This document shows positions 1 through 7,303 of a stretch of DNA of 64,000 nucleotides, in pieces. The stretch's first letter is position 1; each line of letters begins with the position of its first letter. A model generated the notes under the pieces. The model saw nothing but the letters and a program-made list of their open reading frames with translations, searched no databases and had not been told where the DNA came from. This stretch comes from Dysgonomonas sp. 25 (lineage in GTDB: Bacteria > Bacteroidota > Bacteroidia > Bacteroidales > Dysgonomonadaceae): NCBI RefSeq assembly GCF_010501075.1, contig NZ_QVMN01000003.1, positions 386,292 to 450,291 on the forward strand, read 5' to 3'. A program made the position numbers and the translations under genes.

Positions 1-1
1 A

Positions 2-679
2 GGGCAGGAGGTGATGCGGATTCCTCCCGACGGATGTATCGATATTCTTTTTACATTCACCTCTACTGCTAAAGATGGGTTGAAAGCAAATACTCCCTAT
101 CTGGTGGGTACGATGACTTCCTACTCTGAAGTCCCTTTTCAGGGACGTGTCGAGATGTTTGGTATCCGTTTCCGTCCGGCAGCTATTGCGGCATTTGTCC
201 GTTTGCCTGCCTATGAATATACCAATGGCAGGGTGGATATGTCGTTGGAAAACATGGTTTTCGATAATTGCTTTTACGATAATTTATCCGGATTAACGTC
301 GATGGGAGAGAGGGTTTTATACATAAATAACTACCTGCTCTCTAAACTACCCTTTGCCAACGAGCCGGACAGGCAGATAATATATGCAACCGATCTGATA
401 AGGAAATCGGGCGGACTGCTCTCTACGGCTGCCGTTGCAGAAACAACATGCCTTAGCGAGCGGCAATTGCAGCGCCGATTCAAAGCAGCAGTAGGCATTT
501 CGCCCAAAATGTTTAGTAAAGTGATGAGGTTTAAGCATGCGCGGCACTATATCCGTCAGCATCCCGAAGCAAATTTATATACGATTGCTTTCGATTGTGG
601 CTACTATGACCACGCCCATCTGATAAAAGATTTTAAGGATTTCGAAGGAGGTTTACCCTCCGATTTCCGCGAACAATGA
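2..679 (+). CDS. AraC-family transcriptional regulator, C-terminal part (5' end outside window)
   Basis: The reading frame is open to the left edge of the window, so the true start lies upstream; the GTG/ATG at 11-16 is internal. The first visible residues (PPDGCIDILF) resemble the DUF6597-type sensor domain that often precedes an AraC domain. The last 90 or so residues form a double helix-turn-helix: LSERQLQRRFKAAVGISPK, then YTIAFDCGYYDHAHLIKDF. It is therefore a DNA-binding regulator; the ligand and targets cannot be read from the sequence. The radical SAM gene begins 10 bp after its stop on the same strand, so the two are probably co-transcribed. Confidence 0.85.
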   Translation, partial: GQEVMRIPPDGCIDILFTFTSTAKDGLKANTPYLVGTMTSYSEVPFQGRVEMFGIRFRPAAIAAFVRLPAYEYTNGRVDMSLENMVFDNCFYDNLSGLTSMGERVLYINNYLLSKLPFANEPDRQIIYATDLIRKSGGLLSTAAVAETTCLSERQLQRRFKAAVGISPKMFSKVMRFKHARHYIRQHPEANLYTIAFDCGYYDHAHLIKDFKDFEGGLPSDFREQ

Positions 680-689
680 TAAGAAGAAT

Positions 690-1583
690 ATGCCCGAAAG
701 ACAATACATACCGGTCGATTGCTCGTCTGCCCTGAATAAGCTGAAACGAAAAGTCCCATACGAATGGGATCTGAATATATACCGGGGCTGCGAACATGGC
801 TGCAAGTATTGCTATGCTATATATTCGCACGACTATCTGAAGGACGGCGCTTTCTTTGATAGGGTATATGTCAAGCAGAACATCCTCGAACACCTCGAAA
901 AAGAGCTTCGTTCTCCTTCGTGGAAACGCGATATTGTCAATATCGGCGGAGTGACGGACAGCTACCAGCCTATAGAACAGGAATATCAGCTGATGCCCGA
1001 AATACTGAAGCTGCTTATCAAATACAAAACGCCCGCAATTATCTCTACCAAGTCGGATCTGATATTGCGCGATTACGACCTGATAGACCGCTTGTCGCGT
1101 ATCACTTATATCAATGTGGCGGCAACTGTGACAACAATGGACGAATCTGTCCGTCAGCAATTAGAGCCCAACGGATGCGAATCCGTAAAACGCTTTGCGA
1201 TGCTTAAAGAGTTCCGCAAAACGAATGCCTCCGTAGGCTTGCATGTGATGCCTATCGTCCCCTATCTGACCGATACGGAGGAGAATATCGACAGCCTTTT
1301 TGCCTGTGCGAAAGATAGCAATGTGCATTATGCCTTGCCCGGGACGCTCTATCTACGAGGGAAAACGCGCCCTTACTTCCTCGAATTCATAAAGACCGAT
1401 TATCCCCAGATTTATGAGCAGATGTGCGAACTGTACAAAAAAGGAGGGGCGGGCAAAGAATATAAGGATGTGTTGTATGAAAGGGTAAACCGTTTGCGGA
1501 AGAAATACAATCTTTCGGGCAGCTATACCATTGCCATCAAAGAGAAGATGTATAGAGAGCCGGACTTATTCAGTGGTATGTAA
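690..1583 (+). CDS. SplB-like radical SAM protein
   Basis: This 297-residue protein carries the radical SAM cluster motif CEHGCKYC with cysteines at residues 34, 38 and 41, preceded by NIYRG, as in spore photoproduct lyase-like proteins (SPL / Rv2578c group). Those bind a [4Fe-4S] cluster and cleave S-adenosylmethionine. The classical SplB enzyme repairs UV photoproducts in spore formers. In a non-sporulating Bacteroidota host the substrate is unknown, so only the family is claimed. It follows the AraC-type gene by 10 bp, which suggests that regulator may control it. No terminator is seen between this gene and the next. Confidence 0.85.
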   Translation: MPERQYIPVDCSSALNKLKRKVPYEWDLNIYRGCEHGCKYCYAIYSHDYLKDGAFFDRVYVKQNILEHLEKELRSPSWKRDIVNIGGVTDSYQPIEQEYQLMPEILKLLIKYKTPAIISTKSDLILRDYDLIDRLSRITYINVAATVTTMDESVRQQLEPNGCESVKRFAMLKEFRKTNASVGLHVMPIVPYLTDTEENIDSLFACAKDSNVHYALPGTLYLRGKTRPYFLEFIKTDYPQIYEQMCELYKKGGAGKEYKDVLYERVNRLRKKYNLSGSYTIAIKEKMYREPDLFSGM

Positions 1584-1622
1584 AATGTCGTTTTTTTACA
1601 CAAAAAAACTATGTACGATGCA

Positions 1623-1630
1623 TATATTTG
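1623..1630 (+). promoter_or_regulatory. Candidate -7 box of a Bacteroidota promoter
   Basis: TATATTTG matches the TAnnTTTG -7 consensus of the Bacteroidota primary sigma factor and lies 27 bp before the ATG of the first VOC gene. No clear -33 TTTG is visible at the right distance, so the call rests on the -7 box and its position. Confidence 0.5.
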
Positions 1631-1657
1631 TAGCTTAAACTATAAAGCAAAATAATT

Positions 1658-2065
1658 ATGAAATTCAAAGATTTATCTACCACGTTCCATACTACCAAAA
1701 TTGCTGAATGTAAGGAGTTTTACCTGAAATACTTCGATGTAAAAGTTACCTTCGACTGCGACTGGTATGTAACCATCCATTTCGATAGCGAGGTTAATCC
1801 TTATATTTTCTTATCTTTCATGGCGCCCCCTTGCGATATGGATCCTAAAGAAGCGGCAGGCGGTGTAACACTCAATCTGATGGTCGACGATGTAGATGCC
1901 GAATATAACAAGTTGAAACAGACCGATATTGCTATCCTGGATGCTATTGCCGACCATGAATGGGGCGATCGTTCTTTCACGGTAGCAGATCCGATAGGCA
2001 ATATTCTGTACATCTACTCCCCGCGCGAGATGGCAGAAAAATATAAAGATGCTCTAAAAGCATAA
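1658..2065 (+). CDS. VOC-fold (glyoxalase/bleomycin resistance-like) protein
   Basis: A 135-residue single-domain protein with the vicinal oxygen chelate pattern: an N-terminal beta-alpha unit (FHTTKIAECKEFYLKYF), a middle strand region (GVTLNLMVDDVDAEYNKL) and the closing DPIGNILYIY strand. The family covers metal-dependent lyases, dioxygenases and drug-binding proteins, and the substrate cannot be told from the sequence. It is separated by 4 bp from a second VOC gene, so the two form an operon. Confidence 0.85.
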   Translation: MKFKDLSTTFHTTKIAECKEFYLKYFDVKVTFDCDWYVTIHFDSEVNPYIFLSFMAPPCDMDPKEAAGGVTLNLMVDDVDAEYNKLKQTDIAILDAIADHEWGDRSFTVADPIGNILYIYSPREMAEKYKDALKA

Positions 2066-2069
2066 ACCT

Positions 2070-2822
2070 ATGAAATATCAATCGTTATCTCCCAATATAG
2101 GGGTAAAGAGTGTAGATGAGACAGTACGCTTCTATACCGAAGTGTTAGGCTTTCAGCTGGTGATGAGTGTTCCCGAAACAGGGACGCTTCAGTGGGCGAT
2201 GGTCGTTTCGGGCGATGTCAGCATTATGTTTCAGGAGATGAAGAACCTCTTGGAAGAATATCCGCATTTGCAAGGTCGTAGCATCACAGCTACCCAGACG
2301 TTTTACGTGAAGATGAAGGGTATGCAGGAATTGTACCGGAAGGTGAAAGATACTGCCTATCTGGCAAAAGAAATGCACAAAACCTTTTACGGTGCGGATG
2401 AATTTGCGATGTATGATAACAATGGCTACATCCTGACGATTACGGAAGATGCGAATGATGCTGCAATCAAAAATTACGATAACTTCTTTTTCCCTGTCGA
2501 CGACTACGAAGCGAGCAAACGCTTTTATGCAGAGACATTAGGGCTGGAAAAGAAATTCGAATTCGAGGAACAAGGGATGGTTGCTTTCCGTGTGGGCGCG
2601 GAAGAGCCTGCTATAATACTCAAAGACAAGAAGAAATTTCCGGACGCAAAACCTACCGTATGGATTGAGGTGGAGGACGTGAAAGCGCTCTATGCTGACA
2701 TGCAGAATAAGGGTGTCCGCTTCCTTACAGAGCCATTTGCCATTCGTACAGGATGGGCGGTAGAACTTGAAGATCCATCCGGAAATCGCCTTGGCTTCAC
2801 CGATTACAAAAAGGATTCGTAA
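2070..2822 (+). CDS. Two-domain VOC-fold protein
   Basis: At 250 residues this is about twice the length of its neighbour and holds two VOC domains in tandem. The first covers about residues 1-130 (VKSVDETVRFYTEVLGFQL, ending with NNGYILTITE). The second covers about 135-248 (VDDYEASKRFYAETLGLEK, ending with EDPSGNRLGFTDY). Each domain shows the usual start helix and the closing D/N-P/N-x-G strand. The fused domains could form one intramolecular active site of the kind made by dimers elsewhere; that is inference. A strong terminator follows 27 bp after the stop. Confidence 0.85.
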   Translation: MKYQSLSPNIGVKSVDETVRFYTEVLGFQLVMSVPETGTLQWAMVVSGDVSIMFQEMKNLLEEYPHLQGRSITATQTFYVKMKGMQELYRKVKDTAYLAKEMHKTFYGADEFAMYDNNGYILTITEDANDAAIKNYDNFFFPVDDYEASKRFYAETLGLEKKFEFEEQGMVAFRVGAEEPAIILKDKKKFPDAKPTVWIEVEDVKALYADMQNKGVRFLTEPFAIRTGWAVELEDPSGNRLGFTDYKKDS

Positions 2823-2848
2823 CAAACTTGAAAATATGTTGTATAGCA

Positions 2849-2885
2849 CAGAAGCTCCGAAAAACAGAGCTTCTGTGTTTTGTTT
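2849..2885 (+). terminator. Rho-independent terminator after the VOC pair
   Basis: A 10-bp perfect stem, ACAGAAGCTC (2849-2858) with GAGCTTCTGT (2868-2877), has a 9-nt loop and is followed by GTTTTGTTT. It ends the transcript of the two VOC genes. The rest of the gap up to 3115 is AT-rich, and I see nothing else in it. Confidence 0.8.
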
Positions 2886-3114
2886 ATCGGATATTTTATT
2901 TAATTTCGTAGTCGAATCAACAAACTGTGCATTGAGAAGAATTCTCTTATATATAGGCGCTTAATATTGGTCTGCATTCCTGTAGACTGATATTGTTGCA
3001 TTCGGGTGAGCACCTGAATGTATTTCCATTATTATATTTTATCAAAACCGTTCATGACATTCGCTGTATATGCAGGAGTCATGTGCCTATATAAACATCA
3101 TAAATAAGAATATT

Positions 3115-3804
3115 ATGTCTTTAGAAAACAATATAAAAAGAGAATTAGAATCCCTTGGTGCCGAGTTTGTACATTATGTAGATATATCCCATCTGTCTGC
3201 CGAACAGAACAGGGGCTATCCTGTTGCTATTCTGTTGGGGCTTCCCTTATCCCTCCCTTATGTGAAAAACCTGATCGACAATCCCGACTATGTCAAGAAT
3301 CTGTTCGAAAATAATCAATTGCATCTGGATGAGTTTTGCCTCAAAGAAAAGAAAGCCGACCAAATGGCCGATCATATTGCAGCCTATCTTTCGGATAAAG
3401 GCTATTCGGCTTTTTCCCAATCGGAAGAAGGGATAGAGAAATCGGGAACTTACAATGTGGCTGAAAAAAGAACTCCATTGCCACATAAAACGATTGCCGT
3501 TTATGCCGGATTAGGCTGGATAGGAAATGCTAATTTGCTGATAACCGCCGATTACGGCAGCGCATTCTGTATGTGCTCCGTGCTGACAGATGCGCCGCTA
3601 AAAACGGTTTTGCATAAGCCGGAAGAATCGAAATGCGGGAAGTGTGTTATCTGCCGGAATATCTGTCCTACGCAGGCAATTAAGGGAAATAGCTGGAAAG
3701 TGGGGACGGCAAGGGAAGAATTGGTTGATGTACACAACTGTTATTGTTGTCTCAAATGTCTGGCTCATTGCCCGTTTACGAAAACTCATATAAAGGACAT
3801 GTAA
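3115..3804 (+). CDS. Ferredoxin-like double [4Fe-4S] protein related to epoxyqueuosine reductase
   Basis: From the ATG at 3115 the protein has 229 residues. An upstream in-frame ATG at 3070 would add 15 residues of weak character. The middle holds the QueG-like segment AVYAGLGWIGNANLL. The C-terminus carries two cysteine clusters, CGKCVICRNICP (C174, C177, C180, C184) and CYCCLKCLAHCP (C209-C219), typical of two [4Fe-4S] centres. QueG, which reduces epoxyqueuosine in tRNA, is about 370 residues and has C-terminal HEAT-like repeats that are absent here. A queuosine role is therefore uncertain; it may be a separate Fe-S reductase. Confidence 0.75.
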   Translation: MSLENNIKRELESLGAEFVHYVDISHLSAEQNRGYPVAILLGLPLSLPYVKNLIDNPDYVKNLFENNQLHLDEFCLKEKKADQMADHIAAYLSDKGYSAFSQSEEGIEKSGTYNVAEKRTPLPHKTIAVYAGLGWIGNANLLITADYGSAFCMCSVLTDAPLKTVLHKPEESKCGKCVICRNICPTQAIKGNSWKVGTAREELVDVHNCYCCLKCLAHCPFTKTHIKDM

Positions 3805-3822
3805 TTTGAAAGCTGGTTATAG

Positions 3823-3843
3823 CAGGAGGCGGAAGGCCTCCTG
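3823..3843. terminator. Hairpin between convergent genes
   Basis: CAGGAGGC (3823-3830) pairs with GCCTCCTG (3836-3843) across a 5-nt loop, between the convergent Fe-S and Fic genes. The following T-run is weak, so terminator function is probable rather than certain. Confidence 0.55.
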
Positions 3844-3868
3844 TTGTGATATCATTCTATATCCTCTA

Positions 3869-4756
3869 TTAAGTTGCGATCTTGAAATAGTTGAGTATGT
3901 CTTTATACTTATCTTGGGCAGTCAGGCAAGTATCAATCAGATAACCATGTACTTTTTCCCACTCCTGCAATCCGCGATAATAAAACCATTTCAAATCTTC
4001 ATCAATGATAAAAGGTATTAGGTTGTTAGCCAGACATTCTTTAAATATAATGAGGCGGCCTACACGCCCGTTACCGTCCTGAAATGGGTGTATACACTCA
4101 AATTGATAATGAAACTCAATTATATCCTCAATCGTCTTATTTTTTCGAGAATGATAATTGTTGAGTAATTCCTTCATCCTATTTTGAACTTCCTCAGGCG
4201 GAGACGTCTCCGTTCCTCCCACTTCGTTAGGTAGTTTCTTATAATCGCCTACCCTGAACCAATCTTTTCGGCTATCCGAAGTGCTGGATTTGAGTATATA
4301 GTGTAACTCTTTTATAAACGATTCGGTAAGTTTTGACTTTGCCTTTTCGATAATCAAGTCGATACAACGGAAGTGGTTGGATGTTTCGATTATATCATCC
4401 ACGTTAATAGTTTCATTGGTTACTCCTATTGTATTTGTTTCAAAGATATAGCGGGTTTGTTCTTCCGTTAGTTTACTACCTTCGATGCGGTTGGAGTTGT
4501 AGGTTAAGTCGATTTGAGTACGATGGTAGATACCTCCTTTCAGCTTCATATCCTTCTGCTCTTTAAGGATATTGAGCAAGGGATTATCACTGAATCGAGA
4601 GTGGCTCTTTTGTGGCAGAAGGGCATCTTCGGGTATATTCCATGTTTTACCTGTTAAGAAAGCTCCTTTTATTCTTCCTGTCGCACAGTAGTTGCGGATA
4701 GTCCTTTCCGGTACACCCCATTTCTGTGCAAACTGACTGACTGATAGATATCGCAT
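3869..4756 (-). CDS. Fic-domain protein (AMPylase type) with N-terminal helix-turn-helix
   Basis: The 295-residue protein has the complete Fic active-site motif HPFQDGNGRVGR at residues 223-234, including the catalytic His and the GNGR phosphate-binding loop. Such enzymes transfer AMP, or occasionally other phosphoryl groups, to target hydroxyls. The segment SNRIEG at 88-93 fits the inhibitory motif [S/T]xxxE[G/N] placed before the Fic core (class II auto-inhibition). Residues 1-50 look like an excisionase or MerR-type helix-turn-helix (LSVSQFAQKWGVPERTIRNY), so the protein probably binds DNA. Two similar palindromes lie just upstream of the start. The gene is alone on its strand, with no recognisable antitoxin beside it. 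Confidence 0.88.
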   Translation of the reverse strand: MRYLSVSQFAQKWGVPERTIRNYCATGRIKGAFLTGKTWNIPEDALLPQKSHSRFSDNPLLNILKEQKDMKLKGGIYHRTQIDLTYNSNRIEGSKLTEEQTRYIFETNTIGVTNETINVDDIIETSNHFRCIDLIIEKAKSKLTESFIKELHYILKSSTSDSRKDWFRVGDYKKLPNEVGGTETSPPEEVQNRMKELLNNYHSRKNKTIEDIIEFHYQFECIHPFQDGNGRVGRLIIFKECLANNLIPFIIDEDLKWFYYRGLQEWEKVHGYLIDTCLTAQDKYKDILNYFKIAT

Positions 4757-4768
4757 AACCCTAATAAA

Positions 4769-4836
4769 TTGCTGTTATCGGCAAGAATTGTTTAAAATGA
4801 GTATTAAATATACATATTTTTGCCGATATAGGCAAG
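4769..4836 (-). promoter_or_regulatory. Paired palindromic sites, candidate operator of the Fic gene
   Basis: Two 17-bp sites lie at 4769-4785 (TTGCTGTTATCGGCAAG) and 4820-4836 (TTGCCGATATAGGCAAG). They match at 14 of 17 positions, and the second has TTGCC/GGCAA half-sites. Their starts are 51 bp apart, close to five helical turns. They lie 13 and 64 bp upstream of the Fic start codon. Given the helix-turn-helix in Fic, autoregulation is a reasonable inference. Confidence 0.5.
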
Positions 4837-4911
4837 TTCTTCATGGCGAATGATAAATTTCATTAGAAAAATGAATAGGTATGGAATAATTATTTATATT
4901 TGCAGAATATA

Positions 4912-4968
4912 GGATGCGCCTCGGCAATTACAAGCAAGCTTGATTGCACTCGGCTTTCGCTATATTTG
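4912..4968 (+). repeat. Palindromic intergenic element carrying a -7 box
   Basis: The core GCAAT-TA-CAAGC-AA-GCTTG-ATTGC (about 4924-4947) is a 24-bp imperfect palindrome bracketed by two CTCGGC words. The element ends in TATATTTG (4961-4968). From memory, similar CTCGGC-bracketed palindromes occur ahead of other Bacteroidales genes, but this is the only copy I see here. It probably lies at the promoter of the methyltransferase transcript. Confidence 0.45.
4940..4968 (+). promoter_or_regulatory. Candidate promoter of the methyltransferase transcript
   Basis: TTG (4940-4942) and TATATTTG (4961-4968) are spaced by 18 bp, near the Bacteroidota -33/-7 layout. A start near 4975 would give a leader of about 210 nt before the ATG at 5186. 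A second TATATTTG lies at 4895-4902. Confidence 0.45.
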
Positions 4969-5112
4969 CATTTGTAAAAATCGCTTATGTTTAAAGTTAA
5001 GAAGGATTTGGTTGGGTAAATAATTTGTAACACCTGTTGCAGATTATCCTTTTGTTTTTTACTCGAAGAGCTCTCTTCGGGGCATAATCATTATAATTTA
5101 TTAAAAATACGT

Positions 5113-5157
5113 TGTTGTGCTCGGCATGGGAGGGATCTCTCAATGGTGCGACATGGC
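5113..5157 (+). ncRNA. Possible structured RNA leader of the methyltransferase gene
   Basis: TTGTTG near 5113 pairs with CAACAA near 5163-5168 and encloses a compact GC-rich core with GAGGGATCTCTC and GGTGCGACATGGCAACC. The surrounding sequence is AT-rich. The core contains AGGGA and GGCAACC, words also found in the SAM-I aptamer, but the remaining SAM-I signature (the CCCGATGA region) is missing. It lies 20-70 nt before the start codon of an S-adenosylmethionine-dependent methyltransferase, so a SAM- or product-sensing element is possible. The class is not identified. Confidence 0.35.
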
Positions 5158-5185
5158 AACCCCAACAATTTAAAAATTAGAAATC

Positions 5186-5959
5186 ATGAGTAACGAAATT
5201 AAAACTATACACGACTTCGACTTTAACCTTATTTGCGAATATTTTTCCGGCCTCGAACGTCAAGGTCCCGGCAGCCCTGAAATAACTCGTAAAGCATTGA
5301 GTTTTATAGATAACCTCACGCCGGACGCGAAGATTGCCGATATAGGCTGCGGAACGGGCGGTCAGACGCTTGTTTTGGCCGAAAATACCGAAGGTCAGAT
5401 AACAGCGATAGATTTCTTTTCCAAGTTTATCGATATTTTCAACCATCAGATGCAGGAACACCATTTCGACAACCGCGTGAAAGGTATCGTGGGAGATATG
5501 AACGATTTGTCTTTCGAAGAGGAATCGTTAGACCTCATCTGGTCCGAAGGGGCTATCTATAATGTCGGTTACGAACGCGGCTTGAACGAGTGGCGCAAAT
5601 ACCTCAAAACAGGAGGTTATATCGCCGTTACGGAGGCGACGTGGTTCACAGAAGAGCGCCCGAAGGAAATTTTTGATTTCTGGAACGAGTCTTATCCCGA
5701 AATAGATACCATTCCGGTGAAAGTGGCACAAATGCAGCAGGCAGGCTATATACCTGTGGCGACGTTTGTTCTTCCCGAAAATACATGGACAGAGCATTTT
5801 TATGCTCCGCAACCTCCTGTACAAGAGGCTTTCCTCAAGAAATATGCAGGAAACCGAATGGCTATCGATTTGATTGACAGCCAGCGCCACGAAACTCAAT
5901 TGTATTATAAATACAAGGAGTATTACGGCTATGTATTTTACATCGGTAAGAAAATCTAA
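5186..5959 (+). CDS. Class I SAM-dependent methyltransferase
   Basis: The 257-residue protein has motif I (ADIGCGTGG, residues 51-59) for S-adenosylmethionine binding, then an acidic end of strand 2 (ITAIDFF) and the post-motif [15 protein letters not shown]. These fit a free-standing small-molecule methyltransferase of the Rossmann type. The C-terminal part (about 150-257) is a cap-like region with many aromatics. The substrate is unknown. It is transcribed alone: a 400-bp leader region with promoter and possible riboswitch lies upstream, and a strong terminator follows at 5990. Confidence 0.88.
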   Translation: MSNEIKTIHDFDFNLICEYFSGLERQGPGSPEITRKALSFIDNLTPDAKIADIGCGTGGQTLVLAENTEGQITAIDFFSKFIDIFNHQMQEHHFDNRVKGIVGDMNDLSFEEESLDLIWSEGAIYNVGYERGLNEWRKYLKTGGYIAVTEATWFTEERPKEIFDFWNESYPEIDTIPVKVAQMQQAGYIPVATFVLPENTWTEHFYAPQPPVQEAFLKKYAGNRMAIDLIDSQRHETQLYYKYKEYYGYVFYIGKKI

Positions 5960-5989
5960 TCCGATTCAATAAGATAGACCTGATTAAAG

Positions 5990-6025
5990 CTGAGAGAAGA
6001 TTTTTCTTCTCTCAGTTACTTTTTA
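5990..6025 (+). terminator. Rho-independent terminator after the methyltransferase
   Basis: CTGAGAGAAG (5990-5999) pairs perfectly with CTTCTCTCAG (6006-6015) across a 6-nt loop and is followed by TTACTTTTTAT. Confidence 0.85.
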
Positions 6026-6063
6026 TCCGGCAAAAAATATACTTTTATAGAAAAAAAGAGACA

Positions 6064-6471
6064 ATGAATATAACTTATAAAGATACCCAGGTATTTGAGG
6101 CGAAGGATTTGCAGGAATTATTCCTGTCTGTTGAGTGGTCGTCGGGGCATTATCCCGAGAAACTTGTAGTTGCTATGCGTAATGCCGGAGCGGTTTTTAC
6201 GGCTTGGGACGGTGACAAATTAGTCGGCTTGATCATGGCGTTGGACGATAGCATTATGACAGCTTATGTACATTATTTGCTCATCCATCCCGATTACCAG
6301 CATAAGCACATTGGCAAAGAACTGGTCGGCATGGTGACTGAAAAATACAAAGACTACCTTCGCGTTGTACTGATAGCTTACGAAAAAGAAGTCGGCTTCT
6401 ACGAACGTACGGGCTTCAAAACTGCCGGCGACGATAAAGTGCCGATGTTTATAACTTCCCTTTGGACATGA
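6064..6471 (+). CDS. GNAT-family N-acetyltransferase
   Basis: A 135-residue GNAT-fold protein. The acetyl-CoA pyrophosphate loop region reads YQHKHIGKELVGMV, preceded by the strand AYVHYLLIHPDY, and the C-terminus has VGFYERTGFK, the usual GNAT ending. The acceptor cannot be predicted. Its stop is 7 bp before the Fpg/Nei-like gene, so the two are probably co-transcribed. Confidence 0.85.
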   Translation: MNITYKDTQVFEAKDLQELFLSVEWSSGHYPEKLVVAMRNAGAVFTAWDGDKLVGLIMALDDSIMTAYVHYLLIHPDYQHKHIGKELVGMVTEKYKDYLRVVLIAYEKEVGFYERTGFKTAGDDKVPMFITSLWT

Positions 6472-6478
6472 TGCAACT

Positions 6479-7303
6479 ATGATCGAAATACCTGAATCTA
6501 TCACACTTGCCCGTCAGGCGCAAAGCATTCTTGCCGGAAAGGTTATCGCCAACGTCTATCAAGCTACCAGCCCGCACAAATTCACGTGGTACAACGGCGA
6601 TCCTATTCACTATGCCAAGCTGCTTGCCGGAAGGCAAATCGAATCTGTTGTAGGGCATAATGAATTTGTAACGATGCATTGCGATTCGGATGTTCATATC
6701 TCCATCGCATACGGGACAAATATGAATTATTATCCGCCATCCCAGAAGCATCCGGCAAAGCACCAGTTGTTGATAGAATTCGATGACAAGAGTTTTTTGG
6801 CTTTTACCGTTTCGATGTATGGTGCGATTTATGCTTTCGAAAAAGATCTCGATAATCCTTATTATCAGGGGAGTCTGACGAAATTGATTCCCTTAGACGA
6901 TGCTTTCGACGAAGCCTATTTCCAACAGCTATTTGCCAATGCCAAACAGAATCTTTCGATAAAAGCTTTGCTGGCAACCGAACAGCGTATACCGGGATTG
7001 GGTAATGGTGTTTTGCAGGATATACTGTTTCTTGCGGGATTGAACCCTAAAAGAAAGATCGCTACTATCGACGATATGCAGCGAGGCGACTTGTTTCATT
7101 GCCTGAGGCATACGCTGCGGAGTATGACCGATAAAGGCGGACGCGACACGGAAAAAGATTTTTATGGAAATAAAGGAGGCTATAAATGTATTCTTTCCAA
7201 AAATACGTATAAAGAACCTTGCCCGAATTGTGGCGATGAAATCATAAAAGAGGCTTATCTGGGAGGTTCGGTCTATTATTGTCCTTCGTGCCAACCTCTA
7301 TAA
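6479..7303 (+). CDS. Fpg/Nei-family DNA glycosylase-like protein lacking the catalytic proline
   Basis: The 274-residue protein has the family layout. An N-terminal beta-sandwich begins MIEIPE, a helix-two-turn-helix includes QRIPGLGNGVLQDILFLAGL (about 168-187), and a C-terminal zinc finger has C248, C251, C268 and C271. In Fpg and Nei the residue after the initiator Met is the Pro that attacks the base lesion; here it is Ile. The acidic residues of the PE..PE pattern (E3, E6) are kept, as is a Lys in HPAKHQLLIEF that could match the conserved Lys. The zinc-finger Arg of the GGR motif reads GGS. Databases tend to call such proteins endonuclease VIII, but standard bifunctional chemistry looks impossible. 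Confidence 0.8.
   Translation: MIEIPESITLARQAQSILAGKVIANVYQATSPHKFTWYNGDPIHYAKLLAGRQIESVVGHNEFVTMHCDSDVHISIAYGTNMNYYPPSQKHPAKHQLLIEFDDKSFLAFTVSMYGAIYAFEKDLDNPYYQGSLTKLIPLDDAFDEAYFQQLFANAKQNLSIKALLATEQRIPGLGNGVLQDILFLAGLNPKRKIATIDDMQRGDLFHCLRHTLRSMTDKGGRDTEKDFYGNKGGYKCILSKNTYKEPCPNCGDEIIKEAYLGGSVYYCPSCQPL

Noticed and set aside
2767-2964. A 65-codon frame after the VOC pair
   Set aside because: It overlaps the end of the VOC gene and contains the terminator hairpin.
3070-3114. Extended start of the Fe-S protein
   Set aside because: The added 15 residues have no family similarity; the ATG at 3115 gives the usual start.
5113-5168. Naming the methyltransferase leader a SAM-I riboswitch
   Set aside because: Only AGGGA and GGCAACC match; the rest of the SAM-I consensus is missing, so it is listed as unassigned.
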